Shown one piece after another: positions 34,469 to 43,440 of a DNA stretch of 64,000 nt. The position numbers and the translations under genes were made by a program. The stretch spans positions 62,001 through 126,000 of the forward strand of contig NZ_JAJQTQ010000008.1 in assembly GCF_029081005.1 (NCBI RefSeq). The letters run 5' to 3'. The notes beneath the pieces are model-generated. The model was not told the DNA's origin, did not search any database, and saw nothing but the letters and a program-made list of their open reading frames with translations. This DNA is from Halomonas elongata (GTDB lineage Bacteria > Pseudomonadota > Gammaproteobacteria > Pseudomonadales > Halomonadaceae). Numbering within the stretch: position 1 is the stretch's first letter; each line of letters starts with the position of its first letter.

Positions 34469-34684
34469 ATGCCGCACTTTCTGCGTTTTTCCCAAGGGCT
34501 TGAAACCCGTCTGGAGCGCCTCGCCGAGCGTACCGGCCTTTCCAAGGCCGAGTTGATCGAGCGTCTGGTGAGCGAGGGTGTCGATGAGCTCGAGACCGAG
34601 CTGATGTTCGAGGATGCCCCTCGCCGGCCGCAGTCGGAGCTGTCTATCGATCAGTTGTTGCGTGAGAGCGGGCTCGGTATCTAG
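34469..34684 (+). CDS. Small ribbon-helix-helix-type protein
   Basis: A 71-residue protein, FLRFSQGLETRLERLAERTG then LSKAELIERLVSEGVDELE. This fits a ribbon-helix-helix DNA-binding fold as in CopG/ParD-type antitoxins. AGGAG stands eight bases before the ATG at 34469. The C-terminal tail is acidic and could bind a toxin, but no partner gene follows; a repeat copy and the end of pgaD come next. An orphan antitoxin or small regulator. Confidence 0.68.
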   Translation: MPHFLRFSQGLETRLERLAERTGLSKAELIERLVSEGVDELETELMFEDAPRRPQSELSIDQLLRESGLGI

Positions 34685-34695
34685 TGTCATCGCAC

Positions 34696-34750
34696 TTGCT
34701 TCCAGCCGCGAAGCGGCGCTCTTCCAGCTTTTAGTCAGCTTCAAGCTGAG
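34696..34750. repeat. Mosaic intergenic repeat, copy 8 (short, inverted)
   Basis: CTTCCAGCCGCGAAGCGGCG, CTCTTCCAGCTT and CAGCTTCAAGCT units. The stop codon of pgaD lies in the last unit. No copy was found to the right of this point in the window. Confidence 0.8.
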
Positions 34751-35154
34751 GTGCGGCTTCGGCGGCGCTTGCGCATCCGGTGCAGCAGCCGTTCGTAGCA
34801 GACCCAGACGTGAATCACAGCGAAGACGATGACGAAGTTGAGCCCGACGATCTGCAGCAGGTCGAGGAACATTTCGATCTTCAGCAGCAGTTCGGTGTTG
34901 GCCATCTGCAGATAGGTCTGCGAGAGGACCAGGCCCCAGAGGCCGAGGGTGAACAGCATCAGGGCGACGTCACGGCAGCGGTAGGTCCAGCTGCTGCGGC
35001 GCTTGTTGCTGATGACCATGCACCCCAGCACATTGGAGGTGACCCGGGCGGGAGCCGCCGTGTCCTGTGCCACCAGGCCCTGATCCGTCAGGTCCGCGGC
35101 CAGGATGTCGTGGTCCATCGTGCGGGTCGTGCCCAGTGTTTCAGTGTTCGTCAC
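34741..35154 (-). CDS. pgaD: Poly-N-acetylglucosamine synthesis accessory protein PgaD
   Basis: A 137-residue inner-membrane protein with two membrane segments (about residues 65-85 and 100-120) and a basic C-terminus (LLHRMRKRRRSR). PgaD binds PgaC to form the active polymerase and is needed for its c-di-GMP control in E. coli. Sequence conservation in PgaD is low, so the call rests on topology, the WVCYERL segment and position as the fourth pga gene. It starts 14 bases before the end of pgaC. Its last codons and stop lie in a mosaic repeat. Confidence 0.85.
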   Translation of the reverse strand: MTNTETLGTTRTMDHDILAADLTDQGLVAQDTAAPARVTSNVLGCMVISNKRRSSWTYRCRDVALMLFTLGLWGLVLSQTYLQMANTELLLKIEMFLDLLQIVGLNFVIVFAVIHVWVCYERLLHRMRKRRRSRTSA

Positions 35155-36394
35155 GGAATCGCTCTCCTCTATCAGGGCTGCTCCATATCGCGGGTTGGCC
35201 GGGTCGTCGTACCACGGCCTTGGGAAAGGCCACCACGACGGTGGCCATGTTCAACAACCAGTAAAAAACCGGGTACCAGATACACCAGAACATGCAGTGG
35301 ATCATGCCGGGGTCATAGCGGCTGTCGATGGCGAAGCTGACACAGAACTGCACCAGGCAGAGCAGTATCAGGACGCCGCCGAACCACTGCAGCAGGTCGG
35401 TATCCGTCAACAGGGTATCGCTCAGAAAGAAGCCGATGAGGCCGGCCGCCAGCAGCGTCAGCATGGAGTAGCACCACACCACGCTGATGATGTATTCGGC
35501 GATCAGCGGCCAGAAGCGCCGGTTGCTCAGGCGTATGGCCTTGGTGAAGTGGCGCAGAAAGGCCTCGGCGGCGCCCTGTGCCCAGCGAAGCCGCTGCTTG
35601 TAGAGGCCGCGCAGGGTCTCCGGCATCAGTACCCAGCACAGTGCGCGCGGTTCGTAGCGCACTTGCCAACCGGATAGCTGTAGCTTCCAGCTGATATCGA
35701 TATCTTCGGTGATCATGTCGGTACTCCAACCTTCCAACTCCAGCAGGGCCGCACGCCGGAACGCGCAGATGACGCCGGAGATGGTGAAGACCATGCCGTA
35801 GATGCGCTGAGCTCGCTTGATCAGACCGATGATCGACGAGAACTCGCCGGTCTGGATCTTGCCGATGGCAGTGGAACGTGTCCGCACACGGGGGTTGCCG
35901 GTCACGCAGCCGACGCGGGGGCTGTCGATGAAGTGGATGACCATCCAGTTGACGGCGTCATAATCGAGTACCGCATCGCCATCGATACCCACGATATAGT
36001 CCCCGGAGGCTACAGCCAGCCCGTGGTTCATGGCCTCTGCCTTGCCCTGGTTTTCCTGGTGAAGGACTCTGAGGCCGGGGTACTGCTTCGCCAGCCCATC
36101 CAGGCGCTCCCCGGTGTCGTCACTGCTGCCATCGTTGATGGCGATGATCTCCAGGTTGGCGTAGTTCTGTCGGAACAGGTGATCGATGGTCTCGTTGATG
36201 TTGCCGCCTTCATTGTGACAGGGCACCAGGATGGTGACCCGGGGCGGATCGACCATGTCCGCCAGGGCGGGACGCCGCGACTGCCCGCGCTCCCAGTGGA
36301 AGTAGTAGTAGACGCCGCCACAGGTCCAGACCACCGCCATGATGCTCGGGTAGCCGGTGGTGAAGGAGGCGAGAAGGTCGAAGAAGGCCATCAT
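35141..36394 (-). CDS. pgaC: Poly-beta-1,6-N-acetylglucosamine synthase PgaC
   Basis: About 417 residues, with an N-terminal membrane segment, a GT2 catalytic domain, and three or four C-terminal membrane segments. Motifs are complete: VTILVPCHNEGGN, IIAINDGSSDDT, IVGIDGDAVLD (D-x-D), ITEDIDISW and QRLRWAQG (Q-x-x-R-W), the set for processive synthases. It polymerises UDP-GlcNAc and pushes the chain across the membrane. The ATG at 36394 overlaps the pgaB stop as ATGA; an upstream frame to 36526 lies within pgaB. With PgaD it forms the inner-membrane synthase. Confidence 0.95.
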   Translation of the reverse strand: MMAFFDLLASFTTGYPSIMAVVWTCGGVYYYFHWERGQSRRPALADMVDPPRVTILVPCHNEGGNINETIDHLFRQNYANLEIIAINDGSSDDTGERLDGLAKQYPGLRVLHQENQGKAEAMNHGLAVASGDYIVGIDGDAVLDYDAVNWMVIHFIDSPRVGCVTGNPRVRTRSTAIGKIQTGEFSSIIGLIKRAQRIYGMVFTISGVICAFRRAALLELEGWSTDMITEDIDISWKLQLSGWQVRYEPRALCWVLMPETLRGLYKQRLRWAQGAAEAFLRHFTKAIRLSNRRFWPLIAEYIISVVWCYSMLTLLAAGLIGFFLSDTLLTDTDLLQWFGGVLILLCLVQFCVSFAIDSRYDPGMIHCMFWCIWYPVFYWLLNMATVVVAFPKAVVRRPGQPAIWSSPDRGERFRDEH

Positions 36395-38403
36395 GGTGTC
36401 TTCCTCAGGTTGGTACCCAAGGAAAACTCGCGACGCAGCACATCGGCATCGGGATGATCGTTGTGGAAGTCGAAGGGATAGTAGCCGTACTGGTTGATGC
36501 CGGCTTCGCGGATGATGCGCATCCAATGCGCCAGCTTGTCGCTGTCGATAGGCGTCTGGTCACGCCAGTCCTGGGCCTGCAGCTCGAAAATCAGCGAAGC
36601 GGGTTCGACACGGCGGGCGGCAACTTCGGCGATGTTCTTCAACCAGGCCTCGGGATCTTCCGCCCCTTCCATGTAGGGCATGGCCATCACGGCGGTGAAG
36701 TCGTAGGCCCGCGAAAACGCCTCCAGATCCTGGGCGAACCACTGCTCGCTCTGCGGGTTCAGCACCACCGGCGCATAGACGTTGCGCGCGGTGTAGAGCG
36801 TGGTGGTGTCGTACATGCGGTAACGGCTGGCTTCCTCGACGAGACGATCCGTGAAGTCGATCAGGAAATCGGTCTTGTACCGGGCCCACCTGTCCATCAG
36901 GGCTTCGTCCTGGCGGATGGCGTCCACCGAGCGCGGCAGCCCCCATTTTTCCTGGTACCAGTCCAGCGCGGCCGGCGTGGCATCCTCGAAGTCGCTGAGC
37001 AGGCCGTCATCGTGGAACAGCAGGCCATCGAACTTGGCGTAGTAGCCCAGGTCCTTGTAGATGTCGGCGATTACCTCGCGATTGCGCTCGACGAAGGGAG
37101 ACAACCGGCGGTAGCGCTCGGGGCTGGGTTTGCCCAGCCGGGCATCGCTGACGTAGGTAACGTCGTCCCCCAGGTCGAAGGCCATGACCGGCATCCAGGC
37201 ATACACCGAAACGCCGGCGCGCTTCTTGAGCTGCCAGGCCACTCGGTTGAAGAGATCGGCCCGCACGGGCAGATGGTCGTTGGGAAAATACAGGCCCTCG
37301 GCCACGCCATCGCCATCCGCGTCGGCAAAGGCCTGCAGATAGACGGTACTGATCTCCTGCTCCTTGACCTTGTCGAGCAGCTTGCCGAGGTTTTCGACCT
37401 GCTGGGCCGGGTCGGGATCGTAGACGTAGTCGAGATCGACATGAATGACGCGTTCATCGGCAGGGTTCCAGATCGTGCCGCTCAGGTACTCCTCGACGGT
37501 TTCCAGGCTGGTTTCCTGGTCGATCAGGTAGCGATTGATGTCGTCGGAGCCTTCCGCGAGCTGGTTGGGCTCGGCGAGCAGCGAGAAGGTATGCGGCATG
37601 CCGAGCTCGGTGGCAATCTCGATGGCGGCCTTGCTGTAGCCGCCATAGGGCCAGATCACCGAGCGTGGTGCCTCGCCCAGCTTTTCCTTGAGCTGGTCTC
37701 TCGCCCGCTTGAGATCCGCACGGATGCGCTGACGATAGGCCTCGATGCTCTCGTAGCCGGACTCGCTCCAGCGCGGTGTACCGGCGGCGGGTTGCTCGTT
37801 GCCCTGCGGATTGCCGATGACGCCCTTGTGCAGGTCATGGGTATGGGTGGCCAGCTCGACCAGCGGCGATGCCTGCAGTTCGCGCAGTTGATCCCAGCTG
37901 AGAAAACGCTCGCGGGGCAGCATGACCTGGCCGTAAGGCACTTCGCCGCCCTCGGGCACCTCCAGCCAGCTGCCGACCGGGGCGACAACCGCCGGATAAT
38001 CGTAAAGCTCCAGCAGGGGCAGCACGATGTCGTAGACGCTGCGGTAGCCATCGTCGAAGGTCAGCAGCACCGCCCTGGGTGGCAGAGGCTGCCGGCCGGC
38101 GCGGGCATCCAGGATGTCCTGCAGGCTGATCGGGTTGTAGCCCAGGGTCTCGATCAGGTTGAACTGCTGGACCAGCCGGTTGCGGGTGATGGTCTGCGGG
38201 TACACCTTGAGATCCGGCGTGCGCGTCAGGTCGATGACATCGTGATAGCTCAGCACTGTGTACTGCGTGGCCACACCGCCCTCCTCGGCGGTCTCTGCCA
38301 ACGCCGCTGCGGATGCCAGCAGGCTGGCCAGCACAAGGGAACCGACCAGGCCGAGCCCGCGGACCAGGGCCGCGACGGTTTGCACGGCGCTTGGCATGCT
38401 CAT
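36391..38403 (-). CDS. pgaB: Poly-beta-1,6-N-acetylglucosamine N-deacetylase PgaB
   Basis: A 670-residue periplasmic/outer-membrane enzyme with a signal peptide (hydrophobic stretch to about residue 36). The polysaccharide deacetylase domain (about 45-310) has YTVLSYHDV, LLTFDDGYRS with D117/D118, and the His-bearing ATHTHDLH. The C-terminal domain (about 320-665) is the GHL13-like hydrolase: IHVDLDYVYDPDP, YFPNDHLPVRADLF, GLLFHDDG and MAMPYMEG. It removes part of the acetyl groups for export and biofilm retention. No clear lipobox Cys is seen, unlike E. coli PgaB. Start overlaps the pgaA stop by four bases. Confidence 0.94.
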   Translation of the reverse strand: MSMPSAVQTVAALVRGLGLVGSLVLASLLASAAALAETAEEGGVATQYTVLSYHDVIDLTRTPDLKVYPQTITRNRLVQQFNLIETLGYNPISLQDILDARAGRQPLPPRAVLLTFDDGYRSVYDIVLPLLELYDYPAVVAPVGSWLEVPEGGEVPYGQVMLPRERFLSWDQLRELQASPLVELATHTHDLHKGVIGNPQGNEQPAAGTPRWSESGYESIEAYRQRIRADLKRARDQLKEKLGEAPRSVIWPYGGYSKAAIEIATELGMPHTFSLLAEPNQLAEGSDDINRYLIDQETSLETVEEYLSGTIWNPADERVIHVDLDYVYDPDPAQQVENLGKLLDKVKEQEISTVYLQAFADADGDGVAEGLYFPNDHLPVRADLFNRVAWQLKKRAGVSVYAWMPVMAFDLGDDVTYVSDARLGKPSPERYRRLSPFVERNREVIADIYKDLGYYAKFDGLLFHDDGLLSDFEDATPAALDWYQEKWGLPRSVDAIRQDEALMDRWARYKTDFLIDFTDRLVEEASRYRMYDTTTLYTARNVYAPVVLNPQSEQWFAQDLEAFSRAYDFTAVMAMPYMEGAEDPEAWLKNIAEVAARRVEPASLIFELQAQDWRDQTPIDSDKLAHWMRIIREAGINQYGYYPFDFHNDHPDADVLRREFSLGTNLRKTP

Positions 38404-40823
38404 GGGAGCCTCCAGTCGAGACCGATGCTGAACACGGTGCTCAATTCGGCGTCGCCGTCGTAGACGGACTTGTCACGCCTGATGCCGTATTCGAGATCGA
38501 GGGTGGGCGCGAGCTCCCAGCGATGCTGGTAGCCGATCTGCCATGTATTGGCGGCCGCTTCGTCCTCTTGCCAGTAGCGCCCCGTTCCGAGGCTCAGCTC
38601 CTGGACGAAGGACTGGCGATAATCCAGTGGGGTATGGTGCTCGATGTCCAGTTTGCCGCTGAGGCTGATGTCACGCTCGGGATTGAAGTAGCTGGCCGGT
38701 ACATCCTCGTTGCGCGAGGTGCCGGCATAGACCTCCCCGGCGACTCGCCATTCATCGTACTGGTAGAGGATTTCCCGCCAGTGGCCGGTGAGCGAGCGTC
38801 GCAGGTTGCCGTCCTCGACGTCCATGAGGCTGAGCCCGACGCTGCCGGCGCCGGATTCGTCGCGGTGATAGTTCAGCGAGACCTGGTAGAGATCGGCCGA
38901 AAAACCGTCATTCAGGGCACGCAGTGGGGTCTGTGCGGTGTTCTTCTCGGCCTTCAGGGAAGTCGACCAGTGGTCATTGACGGCCAGGTTCAGCTCGCCC
39001 CTGAGCAAGGGGGCATCACTAAGCTGGGCGCCCTGCCCGACACTGAACGAGAAGTCGGCCGGATACAGGGGGAACTGGTAGCCGATGGTGGTGTAGGCGG
39101 CGCGCAGGTCCTGTTCGAAATATTCGCCGAACATAGCGATGCGTTCGGCGAAGAAGCGTCCGCCATCATCGGCCCGTGGGGTTTCCACTCGGGTGGTGAA
39201 CTGCCAGTCTCGGGTGCTCTGCACGCCACTGCCGTTGCCCTGGCCTGTCGAGCCCGAGATGGTGAGCCCCCCGGCACGCCTTTCGCGCAGGTCACGCTCG
39301 AGACTGTCGCGGCTGACGCTCGGCAGATCTTCCTCGAGGCGATGCTCGATGCGCTCGACGGTGCCACGCCACTGGCCCTTGTCCAGTCGGGCCATGAGGA
39401 TGCCGTGCTGCGGTGCATCGCGATCGTCCGGCGAGGATAGCTGAGCGGAACGCTCGTAGGCGTCGATGGCCTGGCGGGGCCAGCCTCGCCAGCGATAGAA
39501 GTCCCCCTGGGTCTTCCACAGGAAAGGGTTGGACGGGCCCTGATGCAGGAAGTCGTCCAGCCGGGGCTGGGCCTGGTCGATATCACCCCGCCAGGCCTCG
39601 AGCAGCATCTCGAGATTGAGGATCTGCTCATAGCTCGGGTTGTTCATCCGGCGGGTGCCGGTAAAGTTCCAATGGGTGGGCGGCTCTTCGGCTTTCCAGT
39701 CGGCGAGCAGACGCTCGGCTCGGTCATAGGCCTGGAGATCGGCATAGGCATAAAAAAGCGGCGCACTCAGCGGTTGCGGGCCAGCATGCGCCCGCTCGGG
39801 ATTGTCCTCGACCAACTGCCAATAGATGGCAATGGCGTCGTCGGGACGCCCCATCCCGAAGAGCGCCTCGGCTCGCGCCTGACGCAGATACACAGGGAGT
39901 TCGCCGTAGCGCTCCGTGAGCTCGGCGGCGACAGCTTCCGCTTCGCTGAAGCGACGCAGCTTGACCAAGGCCTGCACTTTGTCGAATTCGACTCGTTGTA
40001 TCAGCGTTGGAGCCGCCTCCGTCTCCGCAAGAAGAGAATTCAAGCCTTCCAATGCCTTCTGGTATAAAACGGGCTTGTTTGCGGACTGAGCCAGACGCAG
40101 CTGGTCCCTGGCGTCGTAATAGCGCAACCAGAGACGATCCTTGGCATTGAAGGCTTCGGGATACCGTTGCACCAAGCGTTCGGCGCCTCCTCTGGCACCG
40201 ATCGTAACGGCAAGACGGTACAGGGCTTGTATGGCTTTCCAATCGCCAGAAGAACGTTCGACCTGCCACTGTAGGGTCTGAAGTTCCATCAGAGGATCAT
40301 TACTGCTGGATGCGAGATAAGTGCGTGCTTGCAGCCAATCGGCTGAACGGCCATTGCGCTCTTCGATGCGCTGAAGAACCCTATCAGCCGCCGCATAGTT
40401 GCCCAGATCGATCCGAGTCAGTGCCAGGCCAAGCCAGCCCTGAAGATTGTCCGGTTGCCGTTGCGTCAACGCCTGATAATAGGTGTTTGCCTTCCCCAGA
40501 GCATTAACCTGGCGCGCCGCCATCCCCAGCATCTCGAGACCGGCGCTGGATAACTCACCAGTGATGCAGTCCAGACACAGATCCAGTACTTGCTGGTAGC
40601 GTTCAGCCCTTACGAGCAGCGCCATCAAATCATCCCGGACACGTACATCACCAGTCTGGGCATAGAGCTTACCGAGACCTTCGATACCGGCATCGAGCTG
40701 CCCCTGACGGGCCTTGATGACCCAGGCTTCTCGCTGATCATCCAACGTTCTGTCCCGGGAGTATGCAGCTTCCATCTGCACTAGACCCAGGCAACACATC
40801 AGCAATCCAATTGCTTTGAACAT
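38400..40823 (-). CDS. pgaA: Poly-N-acetylglucosamine outer-membrane porin PgaA
   Basis: About 807 residues. A signal peptide (FKAIGLLMCCLGLVQMEAAY) precedes a periplasmic helical domain made of TPR-like repeats (about 25-500), then a C-terminal beta-barrel of about 300 residues with alternating aromatic strands, ending in the FSIGLDWRLP type of final strand. It exports deacetylated polymer across the outer membrane. The start at the ATG at 40823 has AGGAG four bases upstream; the frame to 40877 is longer but lacks a site. First gene of pgaABCD; the promoter should lie in the AT-rich region to the right. Confidence 0.92.
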   Translation of the reverse strand: MFKAIGLLMCCLGLVQMEAAYSRDRTLDDQREAWVIKARQGQLDAGIEGLGKLYAQTGDVRVRDDLMALLVRAERYQQVLDLCLDCITGELSSAGLEMLGMAARQVNALGKANTYYQALTQRQPDNLQGWLGLALTRIDLGNYAAADRVLQRIEERNGRSADWLQARTYLASSSNDPLMELQTLQWQVERSSGDWKAIQALYRLAVTIGARGGAERLVQRYPEAFNAKDRLWLRYYDARDQLRLAQSANKPVLYQKALEGLNSLLAETEAAPTLIQRVEFDKVQALVKLRRFSEAEAVAAELTERYGELPVYLRQARAEALFGMGRPDDAIAIYWQLVEDNPERAHAGPQPLSAPLFYAYADLQAYDRAERLLADWKAEEPPTHWNFTGTRRMNNPSYEQILNLEMLLEAWRGDIDQAQPRLDDFLHQGPSNPFLWKTQGDFYRWRGWPRQAIDAYERSAQLSSPDDRDAPQHGILMARLDKGQWRGTVERIEHRLEEDLPSVSRDSLERDLRERRAGGLTISGSTGQGNGSGVQSTRDWQFTTRVETPRADDGGRFFAERIAMFGEYFEQDLRAAYTTIGYQFPLYPADFSFSVGQGAQLSDAPLLRGELNLAVNDHWSTSLKAEKNTAQTPLRALNDGFSADLYQVSLNYHRDESGAGSVGLSLMDVEDGNLRRSLTGHWREILYQYDEWRVAGEVYAGTSRNEDVPASYFNPERDISLSGKLDIEHHTPLDYRQSFVQELSLGTGRYWQEDEAAANTWQIGYQHRWELAPTLDLEYGIRRDKSVYDGDAELSTVFSIGLDWRLP

Positions 40824-41662
40824 AGGGCTCCTTTCCATGCTTATGAAATCTCTCCCATAAGCACGCATCAATCCCATTCCCCTGCTTGCGTAAAAGACAC
40901 ACCAAAATCAAGGCCGCTCTTTCAGTCCAGGCCTGACTCCATGGGTGTTTAATATGCATGGCACACAAAGGAGTAGAGTGAAAAAACGCTCGACAGAAAT
41001 CTCCAGGATTAACCCGAGAGTCGCCTGCGCTCATCCATTCGGCGTCAAAAATCAGATCAAATTTTTCGTTTCACTCGATGACCTTGCTTTTTCTCTTATT
41101 TTTCTTTCCGGTCATTCACCCGCCACTCTACCAGGGTCTTATAGACAGACTTGCAAAACAGACTTCCAAACACCTCTAATTTATTTGAATAATTTACCAA
41201 AGCAGAAAAACCAGTTAAAAATTGGCATCCCGGCAGCCTCCAAATAAAAGGGCCAATGAGCGACAGACGTCATCATTCCATCTTGCGAGACAAGCCGATT
41301 GGTTTTAAAACGCCTGCATTAGAAGCCAAAAATTGTAAACCGTCAACACAGATCCTCTTCATATCCAGCCAATCTACCGATAAAACGCATGAACAATTGT
41401 AACTTCACGCTCATCCATCTTTTCATGCTTTCAGGTTGTGCCCAAAAGTCGGATTGTAAATATTCCCCATGCCGAACCTGCATACTCTCCGATCGAAGCT
41501 GGAAGATGATCAAGGACATCGTCTCGCCCTCCCAGCCAATAGGCCGCCCACGCCGGCCGACGCTATGCCCTTGCGCGCCGAATTCCTCACCTATACCTCA
41601 TGGGCTCCGGCTCCTGCGCTCCGGGCGCCTTGCGTGACCCAAGAGGAAGTGGAAAATGCGAT
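40824..41662. other. Gene-free leader region upstream of pgaA
   Basis: About 840 bases, markedly more AT-rich from 40,900 to 41,480 than the genes on both sides. No convincing gene is seen; short open frames on the plus strand (for example 40945-41247) have no ribosome site and no recognisable family. A long leader here would fit a heavily regulated pga operon, but I identified no specific promoter, riboswitch or operator. Confidence 0.45.
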
Positions 41663-41681
41663 GGCCCGTCGGGAACGGGCC
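41663..41681. terminator. Hairpin downstream of pxpC
   Basis: GGCCCGT and ACGGGCC arms with a 5-base loop, about 110 bases after the pxpC stop in the leftward direction. It is followed by a short T-bearing stretch (ATCGCATTTTCC) on that strand, so a weak intrinsic terminator is plausible. Confidence 0.45.
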
Positions 41682-41788
41682 TAGCCTTCACTATGTATGC
41701 TCGGCGATTTATGCAGCACTTCCCGAGTGTACGAAAAGTGACTCAGCGTTCCCCCGCCTTGGCGACGTCCGGGGCTGGTGTCCAGAAG

Positions 41789-42727
41789 CTATCGAAAGCC
41801 GGCGCGGAAGCGTCGGTGTTCGCTGTGGGCGCGTTCCCGCGAAGTTGCGACCAGGTGCACGTCTTGCCCTGGCAGGCATTGCGCCAGTCGTCCGCAAGCG
41901 AGGGGTGTCAGAGCGCCGAGGCGCGGGTAGCCGCCGATGGTCTGGCGGTCGTTGAGCAGCGCGATGGGTTGGCCGTCGGGCGGTACCTGTACCGCGCCGA
42001 GCCCGATGCCTTCGGAGATCATCCCGCCGAGTCGGCAGCGTAGTTGCGGCCCGCGCAGGCGTACGCCCATGCGATCGGCCCGTTCATCGACTCGCCACGC
42101 CGTATTGAAGGCCTGATACAGGCTGCGTCCTTCGAATTCGGCGATCTGGGCGCCCGGGAGCAGCGCCAGTCGCGGGGTCGTGGCATAGTCGGGCCGCACG
42201 TCGTCGGGGGCACGCCGGCCGGCATCCGGCATGCCCGTCGGTGTCTCGGTTCCCAGGCGGTCGCCCTCTTCCAGCTTGTGACCGAGGCCATCCAGGCCGC
42301 CGAGCCCCTCGCGAGGCACGCAGGCGGTGCTGCCGAGGACCGGTTCGGCGGCGAAGCCACCGGCAACGGCCAGGTAGGCCCGCAACCCGTTGACCGGCTG
42401 GGCAAACGCCAGCCGCTGTCCCGCGCGGACTCGCACGCTCTCCCAGAGCGGCAGGGAGTTTCCCTCCAGGGTCGCGCCGAGATCGGCGCCGCACACCGCG
42501 ATGACGGTCTCTTGAGTGACATCGAGTTCCAGGCCGCCCATCGTGACCTCGAGCGCGGTGGTGCCCCAGGCATTGTCGACCAGACGATTGGCCCAGGCCC
42601 AGGCGTGCGGGTCGGCGGGGCCGCCCTGGGTAACGCCAAGGCGCCGCACGCCGAAGCGCCCGGCGTCCTGCAGCAGCGCCAGCGGCCCGGCACGACGCAC
42701 CTCGAAGCGCGTCTTCACGTCACTCAT
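41789..42727 (-). CDS. pxpC: 5-oxoprolinase subunit PxpC
   Basis: A 312-residue protein of the biotin-dependent-carboxylase-like (allophanate hydrolase C) family. Landmarks are LALLQDAGRFGVRRLGVTQGGPAD at the start, ALEVTMGGLELD, YLAVAGGFAAEPVLGS, SLYQAFNTAWRVDERADRMG and SEGIGLGAVQVPPDGQPIAL. With PxpA and PxpB it hydrolyses 5-oxoproline to glutamate using ATP. The ATG overlaps the pxpB stop as ATGA. Cytoplasmic. Confidence 0.93.
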   Translation of the reverse strand: MSDVKTRFEVRRAGPLALLQDAGRFGVRRLGVTQGGPADPHAWAWANRLVDNAWGTTALEVTMGGLELDVTQETVIAVCGADLGATLEGNSLPLWESVRVRAGQRLAFAQPVNGLRAYLAVAGGFAAEPVLGSTACVPREGLGGLDGLGHKLEEGDRLGTETPTGMPDAGRRAPDDVRPDYATTPRLALLPGAQIAEFEGRSLYQAFNTAWRVDERADRMGVRLRGPQLRCRLGGMISEGIGLGAVQVPPDGQPIALLNDRQTIGGYPRLGALTPLACGRLAQCLPGQDVHLVATSRERAHSEHRRFRAGFR

Positions 42728-43440
42728 TGATTCGCCTCCATGCCCCGGGTGTCACCACCCAGCCGTTCGAACTCGGCCCGCGAGACGGGCACGAAGCGCA
42801 CCCGGTCGCCCACGGAAAGCAGGCTGAAGCCCTCGCGGTGGCGATCGAACAGCACCGCCGAGGTACGGCCGACCAGGTTCCAGCCACCCGGCGATACCAA
42901 CGGGTAGGCGGATGTCTGACGTTCGGCGATGGCCACGCTACCCCTGGGCACGCGTCGGCGCGGTGTCTCCAGCCGCGGGCAGGCAATGCGCTCGTCGACC
43001 CGCCCCATGAAGGCGAAGCCCGGCGCGAAGCCCAGTGCGAAGACACGATATTCGGCCTGGCTGTGCTGTTCGATCACCTGCTCGATGCTCATGTTGGCCC
43101 GTTCGGCCAGACGCTCGAGTTCGGGTCCCACCGAAGGGTCGTACCAGGTCGGCAACTCGCGGGGCTCGGCATCGTCGCCCGCCTCGTCGGGTTGCAGGTC
43201 GGCCAGGAGGGTCATGAGTCGCCGCCGGGCTTCGTCCGGGGCCATGGCCAGCGGGTCGAACACCACCAGCAGCGTGGTGTAGGACGGGACCAGATCCACC
43301 AGGGCATCGCCAAAACTGGCTTCGCAACGCCGCACCAAAGCGGTCAGCCAAGGCATGTTGGCCTCGTCGATGGCATCGAACAGCCGGACCATCCAGCCGT
43401 CCAGGCCGGCGGGCTCGAGCCTAGGCAGCACGGCGCTCAT
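42724..43440 (-). CDS. pxpB: 5-oxoprolinase subunit PxpB
   Basis: A 238-residue protein of the KipI/allophanate hydrolase B family. [26 protein letters not shown] (about residues 137-148), [18 protein letters not shown] and [17 protein letters not shown] are typical. The ATG at 43440 overlaps the pxpA stop as ATGA; the much longer open frame upstream is the shadow of pxpA. It phosphorylates or activates 5-oxoproline together with PxpC in the characterised complex. Confidence 0.93.
   Translation of the reverse strand: MSAVLPRLEPAGLDGWMVRLFDAIDEANMPWLTALVRRCEASFGDALVDLVPSYTTLLVVFDPLAMAPDEARRRLMTLLADLQPDEAGDDAEPRELPTWYDPSVGPELERLAERANMSIEQVIEQHSQAEYRVFALGFAPGFAFMGRVDERIACPRLETPRRRVPRGSVAIAERQTSAYPLVSPGGWNLVGRTSAVLFDRHREGFSLLSVGDRVRFVPVSRAEFERLGGDTRGMEANQ

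Noticed and set aside
24761..34750. CRISPR array
   Set aside because: The repeat units are tandem heptamers and mosaics without regular spacers, and no cas gene is in the window.
36454..38463. A 669-codon plus-strand open frame opposite pgaB
   Set aside because: Antisense shadow; pgaB on the minus strand has full deacetylase motifs and four-base overlaps with its neighbours.
40945..41247. A 100-codon plus-strand frame upstream of pgaA
   Set aside because: No ribosome site and no family resemblance; composition is that of AT-rich leader DNA.
41469..41684. A 71-codon plus-strand frame near the end of the pga leader
   Set aside because: No ribosome site, no recognisable family, and its last codons are the arms of a hairpin downstream of pxpC.
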